Shown piece after piece: positions 55,139 to 63,871 of a stretch of DNA of 64,000 bases. The notes under the pieces are model-generated. The model saw only the letters and a list, made by a program, of their open reading frames with translations, had not been told where the DNA came from and did no database searches. Origin of the DNA: an uncultured Candidatus Melainabacteria bacterium (lineage in GTDB: Bacteria > Cyanobacteriota > Vampirovibrionia > Gastranaerophilales > Gastranaerophilaceae). A program made the translations under genes and the position numbers. The DNA lies in contig CAKVLL010000008.1 in the NCBI GenBank assembly GCA_934757255.1, positions 1-64,000 of the forward strand, written 5' to 3'. How positions within the stretch are numbered: the first letter of the stretch is position 1; every line of letters begins with the position of its first letter.

Positions 55139-56572
55139 TTATATGTTGAGAATTTCTTTTGTACATTCTAACGCAATATCAGTTACAAAATCCATATCAC
55201 TTTCTTCAATAATAAGCGGTGGATTAAAGTAAATTACATCACCTAAAGGTCTTAAAAGCACACCTTTTTCCAATGCTTTCTTGTAAATTTGATATCCTGT
55301 TCGTTTTGTATAATCTAAAGGTTCTTTCGTATCTCGGTTTTTAACGAGTTCAATCGCATTGATTAAACCGATATGACGAACTTCACCAACGTTTTCAAGT
55401 GGTAAAAATTTTTCTTTAATAATGTTGTTAAAATAAACCGCTCGCTTATTAGCTTTTTCAATAATTTGTTCGTCTTTTAAGATTTTAAGCACCTCAATAG
55501 CTGCAGAGCACGCAAGCGGATTTCCGGCATAAGTGTGAGAGTGCATAAAAGCTTTACCCTTTAAATAGTCGTCATAAAAGGCATCATAGATTTCTTGAGT
55601 GGTAACAGCAATTGCCATTGGCATATAACCGCCTGTTAAACCTTTTGAAAGACACATTATATCAGGACTTACACCGGCATGGTTAAATGCAAACATTTTT
55701 CCTGTACGTCCGTAACCTGTTGCAATCTCATCGGCAATAAGATGGACATTGTATTTATCACAAAGTTCTCTTAATTTTTTTAGGTAAAGTGGCGGATAAA
55801 CTTTCATGCCGGCAGAACCTTGTAAAAGAGGCTCAACAATAATTGCTGCTGTTTCGTGAGCGTGTTCGGCAAAAGCTTTTTCAGCTTTTTCAAAACATTC
55901 GCAATGACAGCTTCTTGTTCCCTCTCCTTGAGAAGAGGTTTGGGGAGAGGTGTCAGCTAATGAATGTCCCTCACAATGTCCTTCACAAACTTTACCATAA
56001 GGACATCTATAACAATCAGGACCATCAATTCTAATTACATCAAGTAGTAGTGGTTTATATAATTCTGAATATAAATCAACACCGCCAACAGCTAACGCAC
56101 CAAGTGTTTCGCCGTGATAAGCATCAGAAAGTGCCATAAATCTTTTCTTTTCAGGATGTCCTGTTTGATAATGATATTGAAAACTCATTTTTAATGACAT
56201 TTCAATCGCTGCAGAACCATTATCAGCAAAATTGAATTTGCAAAGTCCGTCAGGAACAACTTTTGCTAATTCATGACAAAGTGTAATTGCAGGCTTATGT
56301 GAAAAGTTTGCAAAAATAACGTGTTCTAGTGAATCAATCTGTTTTTTTACAGCTGCGTTAATTCGTGGATTGCAGTGTCCTAATAGGTTGCACCACCAAG
56401 AACTTATAACATCTTTGTAGCATTTTCCGTTAGTATCGTAAATATTAATTCCTTGACCGCGTTCAATTACAATTGGTGCAAGGGTTTCATAATCCTTCAT
56501 TTGTGAGCATGGGTGCCAAATGTATTTTAAATCCTCTTTTTGCCAGTCGGTTATTTCGTTTGATTCATTCAT
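55139..56572 (-). CDS. bioA: Adenosylmethionine-8-amino-7-oxononanoate aminotransferase
   Basis: A 477-residue PLP aminotransferase of biotin synthesis (KAPA to DAPA with S-adenosylmethionine as amino donor). IWHPCSQMKDYE at the N-terminus is diagnostic of BioA, as are SWWCNLLGH, the PLP motif DEIATGYGRTGKMFAF and the lysine in LSKGLTGGYMPMA. It is longer than the usual 420-450 residues because of about 24 extra residues around CEGHCEGHSLADTSPQTSSQ and GEGT, encoded by an inserted palindromic repeat in frame. panB follows 17 bases downstream, and a UPF0173 hydrolase lies 51 bases upstream. Confidence 0.94.
   Translation of the reverse strand: MNESNEITDWQKEDLKYIWHPCSQMKDYETLAPIVIERGQGINIYDTNGKCYKDVISSWWCNLLGHCNPRINAAVKKQIDSLEHVIFANFSHKPAITLCHELAKVVPDGLCKFNFADNGSAAIEMSLKMSFQYHYQTGHPEKKRFMALSDAYHGETLGALAVGGVDLYSELYKPLLLDVIRIDGPDCYRCPYGKVCEGHCEGHSLADTSPQTSSQGEGTRSCHCECFEKAEKAFAEHAHETAAIIVEPLLQGSAGMKVYPPLYLKKLRELCDKYNVHLIADEIATGYGRTGKMFAFNHAGVSPDIMCLSKGLTGGYMPMAIAVTTQEIYDAFYDDYLKGKAFMHSHTYAGNPLACSAAIEVLKILKDEQIIEKANKRAVYFNNIIKEKFLPLENVGEVRHIGLINAIELVKNRDTKEPLDYTKRTGYQIYKKALEKGVLLRPLGDVIYFNPPLIIEESDMDFVTDIALECTKEILNI
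55895..55975. repeat. Palindromic repeat inserted in frame in bioA
   Basis: CCTCTCC (55921-55927) and GGAGAGG (55944-55950) are inverted repeats. TTCGCAATGACAG just beside them matches the CGTCATTGCGA core of the repeat at 32.85 kb. The reading frame is intact, giving SPQTSSQGEGT between two Cys-rich stretches of a surface loop. Confidence 0.7.
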
Positions 56573-56623
56573 ATTTTGCCTTCGTTCTTTTTTATTATAT
56601 TTTTGTTGTGGTGAATTCTCAAC

Positions 56624-57274
56624 CTATTCATCTATTTTTAATACATGTGGAATCTTGCCAATTTCTCTTATTTGGCGTTCAAAATCTGATATATCTACTT
56701 TAATTGCATCAAATGTGTTGTAATGCATTGGAATAACTTCGCTTACACCAAGCCACTCAGCTGCTTTAACTGCATTTTCTATATCCATGGTGTATTTCCC
56801 ACCTATAGGAAGCATTGCAATATCAGGTTCATAAATTTCGCCAATCACTTTCATTTCATTATTTAAACAAGTATCACCTGCATGATAAATAGTTGTGCCT
56901 TCTATTTCAAACACAAATCCGCAAGGACATCCGCCATAAACTCCATCTGGAGTTGAACTTGAATGAAATGCAGGAACTAAAATTGCTCTGCCCCAATTAT
57001 AATCGCGCCAAGAACCCAAACCCATATCAATTGCTTTTGCACCTTTTTTTGCGCAATAATTTGCAAGTTCGTATACAGCCGTAATTGGTGCACCTGTTGC
57101 TTTAGAAATTTCAATTGCGCTGCCAAGATGGTCACCATGTGCGTGAGTTACAAAAATATCATAAACATTTTCTGCTCTGTATTCCGGACAACATACCAAA
57201 AACGGATCAATTAGAATTTTTTTACCATTAGTTTTTATTTCAAAAGCGCTGTGACCTAAATATTTTATATTCAT
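56624..57274 (-). CDS. Metallo-beta-lactamase fold hydrolase, UPF0173
   Basis: A 216-residue metal-dependent hydrolase of the UPF0173 (YtkL) family. The THAHGDHLG motif (HxHxDH) binds two metals, KILIDPFL precedes it, IYHAGDTCL supplies the Asp ligand and the terminal PMHYNT the last His. The substrate is unknown. AGAGGA precedes ATG 57274. It lies between the M16 peptidase (14-base gap) and bioA (51-base gap) on the same strand. Confidence 0.92.
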   Translation of the reverse strand: MNIKYLGHSAFEIKTNGKKILIDPFLVCCPEYRAENVYDIFVTHAHGDHLGSAIEISKATGAPITAVYELANYCAKKGAKAIDMGLGSWRDYNWGRAILVPAFHSSSTPDGVYGGCPCGFVFEIEGTTIYHAGDTCLNNEMKVIGEIYEPDIAMLPIGGKYTMDIENAVKAAEWLGVSEVIPMHYNTFDAIKVDISDFERQIREIGKIPHVLKIDE

Positions 57275-57288
57275 AAAAATCCTCTTTT

Positions 57289-58617
57289 CTATTTGTTTTC
57301 AGGGCATAAAACAGAAATTACCGCGTGATTTAAATCCAAATACTTTTTAGCTGCATCTTTTAAATTTTCAACAGTAATGTTTTCGCAGATTGGCAAATAT
57401 TCTTCAGCAAGCGCCAAATCATCGCAAACAGTCATATAATAACCAATTGTTTCGCCAATATCAGAAACATTTTCAACTTCACAAGCAAAACGAGATTTCA
57501 ATTTCTTTTTCGCTTTATTTAATTCGCGCTCTGTAATATTTTCTTTCAATTTTTCAATCTCTAATTTGATTAATTCAACAGCTTTTTCTTTGTATTGAGA
57601 ATTAAAATTAGCTTGTACAAAGAAATTGCAGCCATCTCTAAATGTATAACATTCTGAGTCAATCATATTAAAAATTTGTTCATCAGAATTTTCTACAAGA
57701 TTTAAATATAATCTTGAACTTGTGCCTTCGCCTAAAATAATTGCAAGCATTTCAAGCAAAATAACATTTTTCAAATCCTTTGCAATTGCGCCCAAAAAAC
57801 CAAACATCAAAAATGACGAAGTAATGTTTGCAGTGTTTTCAATATAAACTTGATTTTCTACAGGTTTATCCGGCTCAATATTACGTTCCGGCGGTTCAGG
57901 TCTTTCGCCCCAATTGAAAGCGTTTACAACTCTATTCAAAATATCTTCAGAGTCAAATTCTCCAACAATAATTGTTGTAATGTTTTTTGGAGAATAGAAC
58001 GTTCTATAATATTCCATCACCTCTTCTTGTGGAACTTGCGAAATAATTTCCGGAGTTCCGATTACATCTCTCTTGTATGGATGAGAAGTGTACATGGCGT
58101 TATTTGTAGCGTTATAAACCTTTGTCCAAGGTTGATCTTTGCGCATTCGGATTTCTTCTATAACAACATGACGTTCGCGTTTGTCTGTAACAGTTTTGTC
58201 ATTAATATCAAATGGCGCACCCATTTCATAGTCAGGAATTACAGGATCAGTCATCATATCAGCGTGCAAATCAATCGCGGTATAAAAGTTTTCATTTCCT
58301 TCACCTTTTGGAAGTGTTACGTAATAAAAAGTATAATCTTTCCAAGTTGCAGCATTAACTATTGCGCCTTTAGCTTCAAGAATATGATCAAATTCGCCGG
58401 CTTTATGTTTGTGTGTTCCTTTGAACATTAGGTGTTCAAGAAAATGTGAGATACCGTTATTTTTATCATTTTCATTTATCGAACCTGTTTTAACCCAACT
58501 GGAAACATTTACCATTCCGCCATCTTTGTGTGCTAAAACAATTTTATGTCCGTTATCTTGTTCGTAAATCTCAACTTCTCTTGTCAAAAACGGATATTTT
58601 ATTAATGATTTCTTCAT
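57289..58617 (-). CDS. M16 family zinc peptidase
   Basis: A 442-residue single-chain half of the pitrilysin/insulinase family. The inverted zinc motif GISHFLEHLMFKGT contains H-x2-E-H, and VVIEEIRMRKDQP supplies the distal Glu. The second M16 domain (about 180-400) has the FYSPKNITTIIVGEF block. In bacteria such proteins process small peptides or presequences. There is no signal peptide, so it is probably cytoplasmic. ATG 58617 has GAGGTG just upstream, and a 39-base longer form has none. It is the first gene of the M16-UPF0173-bioA-panB run. Confidence 0.92.
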   Translation of the reverse strand: MKKSLIKYPFLTREVEIYEQDNGHKIVLAHKDGGMVNVSSWVKTGSINENDKNNGISHFLEHLMFKGTHKHKAGEFDHILEAKGAIVNAATWKDYTFYYVTLPKGEGNENFYTAIDLHADMMTDPVIPDYEMGAPFDINDKTVTDKRERHVVIEEIRMRKDQPWTKVYNATNNAMYTSHPYKRDVIGTPEIISQVPQEEVMEYYRTFYSPKNITTIIVGEFDSEDILNRVVNAFNWGERPEPPERNIEPDKPVENQVYIENTANITSSFLMFGFLGAIAKDLKNVILLEMLAIILGEGTSSRLYLNLVENSDEQIFNMIDSECYTFRDGCNFFVQANFNSQYKEKAVELIKLEIEKLKENITERELNKAKKKLKSRFACEVENVSDIGETIGYYMTVCDDLALAEEYLPICENITVENLKDAAKKYLDLNHAVISVLCPENK

Positions 58618-58806
58618 AAACACCTCAACTTTTAAGTTTATTATACTCAAAATCAATCATTGCGACAAGATAAATATATTATTTGCGTCAAAAACAATAT
58701 TTCTGGGGTTCTTGACTAATAAGCTTTTTAAAAATAGCCAAACGGCGGATAGACACTTGAATATTCTTTATATGAAAATTAAACAAAGAGGTAAAGGATT
58801 TCTTAA

Positions 58807-59007
58807 ATGGGTAAACTAACAACGCAAGAGAAGCGTGTCTTGGAGCTTATTGCGCAAGGATTTTCCAACAAACAAATTGCAGAAAAACTGAATGTATCAC
58901 TAGCGGTTATAAAAGCTTGTTCGGAAGTTTTGTATAAGAAATTAGGTGCCCATAATAGAGTTCAAGCAGTTGTTAAAGCTATAACTCAAAATATTATAAA
59001 AATCTAA
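58807..59007 (+). CDS. Stand-alone LuxR/GerE-type helix-turn-helix protein
   Basis: A 66-residue protein that is only a LuxR-type DNA-binding domain: LTTQEKRVLELIAQGFSNKQIAEKLNVSLAVIKACSEVLYKKLGAHNRVQAVVKA, recognised by its core QGFSNKQIAEKLNVS and the KKLGAHNRVQAV end. No receiver or ligand domain is attached. The usual T-V-K-x-H-x-x-N recognition helix reads A-V-I-K-A-C-S-E, so base contacts may differ. GAGG with AAAGGA precedes ATG 58807. It is upstream of folP, which has its own promoter. Confidence 0.88.
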   Translation: MGKLTTQEKRVLELIAQGFSNKQIAEKLNVSLAVIKACSEVLYKKLGAHNRVQAVVKAITQNIIKI

Positions 59008-59017
59008 TATTTTATGC

Positions 59018-59023
59018 TAAGAT
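59018..59023 (+). promoter_or_regulatory. Extended -10 box, predicted leaderless start of folP
   Basis: TATGC-TAAGAT ends seven bases before ATG 59031. The gap between the LuxR-type gene and folP is only 23 bases and has no ribosome site. Confidence 0.45.
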
Positions 59024-59030
59024 TTTTTTA

Positions 59031-60143
59031 ATGAATCATTTTATTTTAAAGCAAGTAAGTTCAATAGAAACGGAATTAGAACAAATAGGTTTTGATTCTG
59101 CTTATTTATTAAAAGCAGAGGATAAATTCAGATATAAAAATATTAAAATTTTTAATTTAACTGTTGGACAAGCTAATATTTTAAAACAAACGGCTTTAAT
59201 TTTTGGTGCAGATTGTGCTGTAAATAAGAATGTTATAACTGGTAATATAGAATTTTCGGATGTAATTTTATGTGGAAGTTATTCTCAACTAAAAAAGATT
59301 GCAGAAAAATTAAAATTTCAACCATTTAGATTGGCGATTTTGGCAAAAGATATTTTAGATTTTCTTGAATTTAAACCACGAAAAACAAAGCTTGTTGGTA
59401 TTCTTAATATAACTCCGGATTCTTTTTCTGATGGTGGAATGTATTTTAGCCAAAAAGACGCAGAAAAACATTTTATTTCACTTTTAGAAGATGGCGCGGA
59501 TTTAATTGATATCGGTGCAGAAAGCACACGTCCTAATTTTGAGCCGGTTTCTGCAAAAGAACAAATCCAAAGATTGACACCAATTTTAAAATTTGCACAA
59601 AAAGAAAATCTTTCACAAAAAATCAGTATAGATACAAGGAATTCAGAAGTCGCAGATTTTGTTTTAAATCAAGGAGTAGAAATGATAAATGATGTTTCTG
59701 GTCTTGATTTTGATAATAAAATAGCAGATATTATTGCCGGTTATAATGCAAAAGTTATTATTCAACATTCTACAGAAAAAACCGATGATTATAAAAATTA
59801 TAAAAATGTAGTGGAAGAAGTTTTCTTAAGTTTAAAAAATAAAATTGAGTTTGCAAACGAAAAAGGTATAAAAAATATTATTATTGACCCAGGAATTGGT
59901 TTTGGTAAAAAAAGAGAGGATAATTATCGAATTTTAGACAAAATAGAAGAATTTTATTCTCTTAATTACCCTTTAATGGTCGGTGTTTCAAGAAAAAGTT
60001 TGCTTGGGATTAAAGAAAATGATAATGAACTTAAAGATACGCTTTCAGTAGCTTTATCATATCCGCTTGTTAAAAAAGGAGTTGATTATTTACGTGTACA
60101 CAACGTAAAAATTCATAAAAAAATGCTAAATTTATTTGATTAA
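59031..60143 (+). CDS. folP: Dihydropteroate synthase
   Basis: A 370-residue folate enzyme that joins dihydropterin pyrophosphate and p-aminobenzoate; it is the sulfonamide target. The catalytic barrel starts at about residue 118 with LVGILNITPDSFSDGG and continues with GAESTRP, SIDTRNSEVADF, NDVSG, IDPGIGFGK and GVSRKS. The first 117 residues form an extra N-terminal domain (VGQANILKQTALIFGADCAV, then QPFRLAILAKDIL), as found in the longer DHPS of some clostridia and related anaerobes. ATG 59031 follows a near-leaderless promoter. Confidence 0.94.
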   Translation: MNHFILKQVSSIETELEQIGFDSAYLLKAEDKFRYKNIKIFNLTVGQANILKQTALIFGADCAVNKNVITGNIEFSDVILCGSYSQLKKIAEKLKFQPFRLAILAKDILDFLEFKPRKTKLVGILNITPDSFSDGGMYFSQKDAEKHFISLLEDGADLIDIGAESTRPNFEPVSAKEQIQRLTPILKFAQKENLSQKISIDTRNSEVADFVLNQGVEMINDVSGLDFDNKIADIIAGYNAKVIIQHSTEKTDDYKNYKNVVEEVFLSLKNKIEFANEKGIKNIIIDPGIGFGKKREDNYRILDKIEEFYSLNYPLMVGVSRKSLLGIKENDNELKDTLSVALSYPLVKKGVDYLRVHNVKIHKKMLNLFD

Positions 60144-60215
60144 TCTTGTAATTTAGCATATATAATACATTTTTATAAGTAATTTTTATTTTCCGATTCA
60201 CAAGTTTGTTTGTTG

Positions 60216-60221
60216 TATAAT
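60216..60221 (+). promoter_or_regulatory. -10 box, predicted leaderless start of mnmG
   Basis: TATAAT ends six bases before ATG 60228. It lies inside the longer TTG-initiated frame, so it favours the downstream start. Confidence 0.65.
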
Positions 60222-60227
60222 TTAGCT

Positions 60228-62093
60228 ATGGATTATCTTAATAATAAATTTGATGTAATCGTAGTTGGAGCAGGTCATGCCGGATGTGAAGCAGCGTTAA
60301 GTGCGGCTCGTTTGGGCTGTAATGTTCTTTTATGTACGCTTAATGTTGATAATATTGCACTTCAACCTTGCAATCCTGCGATTGGTGGCCCTGCTAAATC
60401 GACTCTTGTTAGAGAAATCGACGCTCTGGGTGGAGTTATGGGTGAAGTTGCAGACGCTACTTACATTCAAATGAAAACTCTTAATTCTTCTAAAGGCCCT
60501 GCTGTAAGAGCATTAAGAGCACAATCCGATAAAAAAGAATACACGCAATATATGCGTAATATTATTGAAAATACCGATAATATTTGGGTTAAGCAAACTT
60601 GTATTACGGATTTAAAAGTTAAAGATAAACAAATTGTTGGTGCGGTTGACGAATACGGAATTGAATATTCTTGCAGAGCAATAATTTTGACAACTGGAAC
60701 TTCTCTTGAAGGTAAAATGTATGTAGGTTTGCAATCTTATTCAGGCGGAAGGCTTGGAGAACGCGCTGCAATCGGACTTTCTGCATCACTTAGAGAACAC
60801 GGAATAATTACTAAAAAACTTAAAACAGGAACTCCGGCAAGAGTTGATAAAAGAACAATTGATTATTCAAAAATGGATGTTCAACCAGGAGATGAAAAAT
60901 TGAGTTTCTACTCATTCAAGCCTAATCGTCCGGTTCGTCCGCAAGTTCCTTGTTATTTAACCAGAACTAATGAAGAAACGCATTCAATTATTCGTTCAAA
61001 TTTGGACAAATCTCCAATGTATCAAGGTTTGATTCAAGGTGTTGGGCCTCGTTATTGCCCTTCTATTGAAGATAAAATTGTTAGATTTGCGTCAAATCCT
61101 TCGCACCATATTTTTATTGAGCCAGAAGGTTTAAATACGTATGAAGTTTATATTCAAGGTTTTTCAACGAGTTTACCGGCATGTGTTCAGGTTGAAATGT
61201 TGCGTTCGCTTCCGGGATTAGAAAAAGCACATATTATAAAACCTGCTTATGCTGTTGAATATGATTATGTTCCTGCAGTTCAGACAAGACATTCTTTGAT
61301 GTCAAAAGATATTGAAGGTTTATTTTTCGCAGGACAAATTAACGGTACGAGCGGATATGAAGAAGCTGCGGCGCAAGGTTTGATTGCAGGTATAAATTCG
61401 GTTAAATATCTTAATAATTCTGAACCTTTAGAGCTTTCTCGTGCTTCATCTTATACAGGAACTTTGATTGATGATTTGGTTACAAAAGATATTCAAGAGC
61501 CTTATAGAATGCTGACTTCACGTTCAGAATATCGTTTGCTTTTAAGACAAGATAATGCTGACGCGAGATTAACGGAAATCGGTCATCAAATCGGTTTGAT
61601 TGATGAAGCGCAATACAAGAGATTTTTGGATAAACAGGAAAATATTCAAAAAGAAATTGTTCGATTAAAAGAAGCAAAAATTCCTGCAACTGAAGAAGCT
61701 AATGCTATTTTGGCGAAAGTTGGCGAGCATATCGACCGCGGCATGCGTATGGCGGAACTTCTTAAGCGTCCTAATATTAATTATGAAATTTTTAAAGAAA
61801 TTGATGAAGAAACTCGCAATCTCGGATTAGGCGAAGATATTACTGATGAAGTTGAAGTTTTGATTAAATATGATGGTTATATTAAGCGTCAAGAACAACA
61901 GGTTGAAACTTCTGAAAAGTTGGAAAAATATAGAATTCCTGCAAATATTGATTATTCGCAGATTAAACATATTTCAACCGAAACAAAAGAAAAATTGGAA
62001 AAAATTCGTCCGACAAATTTAGCGCAAGCATCAAGAATAGGCGGAGTTAAGCCTGCTGATATTTCAGTATTGATGGTAATGCTGGGTAAATAG
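60228..62093 (+). CDS. mnmG: tRNA uridine 5-carboxymethylaminomethyl modification enzyme MnmG (GidA)
   Basis: A 621-residue FAD protein that with MnmE modifies the wobble uridine of several tRNAs. FDVIVVGAGHAGCEAALSAARLG is the Rossmann FAD motif (core GAGHAGCEAA), followed by NPAIGGPAKSTLVREIDALGG, GTPARVDKRTIDYSKM, GYEEAAAQGLIAGINS and a C-terminal helical MnmE-binding domain. The length is standard. ATG 60228 was chosen over TTG 60210 because the -10 box lies between them. It is monocistronic by position; panC has its own -10. Confidence 0.97.
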   Translation: MDYLNNKFDVIVVGAGHAGCEAALSAARLGCNVLLCTLNVDNIALQPCNPAIGGPAKSTLVREIDALGGVMGEVADATYIQMKTLNSSKGPAVRALRAQSDKKEYTQYMRNIIENTDNIWVKQTCITDLKVKDKQIVGAVDEYGIEYSCRAIILTTGTSLEGKMYVGLQSYSGGRLGERAAIGLSASLREHGIITKKLKTGTPARVDKRTIDYSKMDVQPGDEKLSFYSFKPNRPVRPQVPCYLTRTNEETHSIIRSNLDKSPMYQGLIQGVGPRYCPSIEDKIVRFASNPSHHIFIEPEGLNTYEVYIQGFSTSLPACVQVEMLRSLPGLEKAHIIKPAYAVEYDYVPAVQTRHSLMSKDIEGLFFAGQINGTSGYEEAAAQGLIAGINSVKYLNNSEPLELSRASSYTGTLIDDLVTKDIQEPYRMLTSRSEYRLLLRQDNADARLTEIGHQIGLIDEAQYKRFLDKQENIQKEIVRLKEAKIPATEEANAILAKVGEHIDRGMRMAELLKRPNINYEIFKEIDEETRNLGLGEDITDEVEVLIKYDGYIKRQEQQVETSEKLEKYRIPANIDYSQIKHISTETKEKLEKIRPTNLAQASRIGGVKPADISVLMVMLGK

Positions 62094-62163
62094 TATTGAA
62101 ATTATTTTGGTAGTATAATTAAACACAAAAATGGGAGTTGTGCAAAAAGGGAAAAGGGGTATT

Positions 62164-63015
62164 ATGTTAGTACATACAATAGAGGAGCTTAGACAAAAAA
62201 GAGCAGAGTGGAAAGATTTAAAAGTCGGTATTGTTCCAACAATGGGAGCTTTGCATGAAGGGCATTTGAGTCTTATTAAAAAAGCCAAAGAAACTTGTGA
62301 TAAAGTTGTTGTTTCTGTTTTTGTAAACCCTATACAATTCGGTCCTTCTGAAGATTTTGATAAATATCCGCGTACATTAGATAAGGATATGGAATTGTGT
62401 AACTCTGTTGGTGTTGATTTAGTTTTTGCTCCAACTCCTAAAGAAATGTATGGTGAAGGTAACAGACTTTCTAATGATACGCTAACTTACGTTTGTCCTC
62501 CATTTTTCTATGTAAATAAACTTTGCGGTAAAACAAGAGTGGGACATTTTGACGGAGTTTGTACCGTTGTTTTAAAACTATTTAATATTGTTCAACCTGA
62601 TTATGGATTTTTTGGACAAAAAGACGCGCAGCAAGTTATTATTATTAAAAAAATGGTTAAAGACCTTAATGTGCCGATTGAAATTATTCAATGTCCGATT
62701 GTAAGAGAAGAGTCAGGTTTGGCGTTGAGTTCTCGTAATAAATATTTGTCAGAAGCAGGTAAAAAAGACGCTTTGGTTTTGTCACAAATCTTGAAGAATA
62801 TTAAAGCTTGCTATCAAAAAGGTATTATTGATGTTTCAGCATTAAAAGAAACTGCTTACAGTTATTTAACAGACAAGCACGATATGGAATATTTAGAAAT
62901 TTTGGATAGAAATACTTTGGAAGAAAAACCAAATGCGGATAAAGACTCTATCGCATTGATTGCATGCAGAGTAGAGGGCGTAAGACTTATTGACAACATT
63001 TATTTGGGAGAATAA
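62164..63015 (+). CDS. panC: Pantothenate synthetase
   Basis: A 283-residue enzyme that condenses pantoate and beta-alanine with ATP. VPTMGALHEGHLSLI contains the HxGH-type nucleotide site, VSVFVNPIQFGPSEDFDKYPR binds pantoate, and FFGQKDAQQ and SSRNKYLS complete the active site. ATG 62164 has AAAAGGGG just upstream; an earlier ATG at 62131 does not. TATAAT at 62114-62119 fits as -10. The membrane protein gene begins 3 bases after it. With panB, coaBC and the shared pathway, coenzyme A synthesis from 2-oxoisovalerate is largely covered. Confidence 0.96.
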   Translation: MLVHTIEELRQKRAEWKDLKVGIVPTMGALHEGHLSLIKKAKETCDKVVVSVFVNPIQFGPSEDFDKYPRTLDKDMELCNSVGVDLVFAPTPKEMYGEGNRLSNDTLTYVCPPFFYVNKLCGKTRVGHFDGVCTVVLKLFNIVQPDYGFFGQKDAQQVIIIKKMVKDLNVPIEIIQCPIVREESGLALSSRNKYLSEAGKKDALVLSQILKNIKACYQKGIIDVSALKETAYSYLTDKHDMEYLEILDRNTLEEKPNADKDSIALIACRVEGVRLIDNIYLGE

Positions 63016-63018
63016 TTG

Positions 63019-63870
63019 ATGCACGAATTTATTTTGGGTTGTTTTAACTTCTTAAGAAGTTTTTTGCATTTGATGAAAATCGTTTTTGTATTTTGTATTC
63101 TTATGCTTTTATGCTATTGGGTGCAAAATCTTACTGGCGCTGATTGGGCATGGTTAGGTTTTATTAAGCCGTTTTTGGATGGTTTGCTTGATTTTACAAA
63201 CAGTATTTACTCTGTGACTTTTGATTTTTTTGGTGCAAAATTTGAGTTTAAATATTTTAGCGCTGTAATAATTCTTACTGCCGGTGTTTATTTAATGAAC
63301 TTATTTATATTGCTTTCAAATATTGCAGAAAGTGCATACAAGAGTGCACATTTTGTTGCTAAAAAGACTCAAGAAGCAATTTTTAATCAAGGTTTAAAAG
63401 CTTCTATTACAAAAGAAGAAAAAAAGATTACAAGATATTCAATTTTGATAAAAACTCAATTGAAGAAAAAATATGCACATGCAGAATTAAATGTTAATAT
63501 TGATGAACAAAACAAATTAATGAATAAATTTATTTCTGAAAAAACTTCTGTTAAAGCAATGATGTTTGATGGCGGTTTTTTGTACAATTTTATAGATTTT
63601 GATAAAATTGATACTGTATTAGATGTTTTATTCAAAGTTTTGCATTCGAGCGCACCGATAGATTACGCGATTTGTATTCAATCTGGTGATAATATTGAAC
63701 AATTGAAGAAATTGTCTAGCTTGAATCATTTTGGTATGATTTCTATGGCAGCTGATACGGCTTATAGGTACAAGTATAATGAAACTCACAGATATCAAAC
63801 CGCACAAGTCGGCGTTTTCCAAAATGGGGATAGAACGTTAGAGGTGCATGAGTTTAAGGAAATATTGTAG
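63019..63870 (+). CDS. Two-helix membrane protein, unknown family
   Basis: A 283-residue protein. Two hydrophobic segments (about 19-36, KIVFVFCILMLLCYW, and 72-95, FSAVIILTAGVYLMNLFILL) anchor it; a basic helical linker follows (about 100-140), then a soluble domain of about 140 residues with alternating strands (AMMFDGGFLYNF, then PIDYAICIQSG) that I do not recognise. GGGAG precedes ATG 63019, 3 bases after panC, so they share a transcript. The function cannot be told from panC. Confidence 0.65.
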   Translation: MHEFILGCFNFLRSFLHLMKIVFVFCILMLLCYWVQNLTGADWAWLGFIKPFLDGLLDFTNSIYSVTFDFFGAKFEFKYFSAVIILTAGVYLMNLFILLSNIAESAYKSAHFVAKKTQEAIFNQGLKASITKEEKKITRYSILIKTQLKKKYAHAELNVNIDEQNKLMNKFISEKTSVKAMMFDGGFLYNFIDFDKIDTVLDVLFKVLHSSAPIDYAICIQSGDNIEQLKKLSSLNHFGMISMAADTAYRYKYNETHRYQTAQVGVFQNGDRTLEVHEFKEIL

Positions 63871-63871
63871 G

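Noticed and set aside
57850..58431. 193-residue plus-strand frame opposite the M16 peptidase
   Set aside because: No family motif, no ribosome site, and composition expected from the antisense of a Glu/Lys-rich gene.
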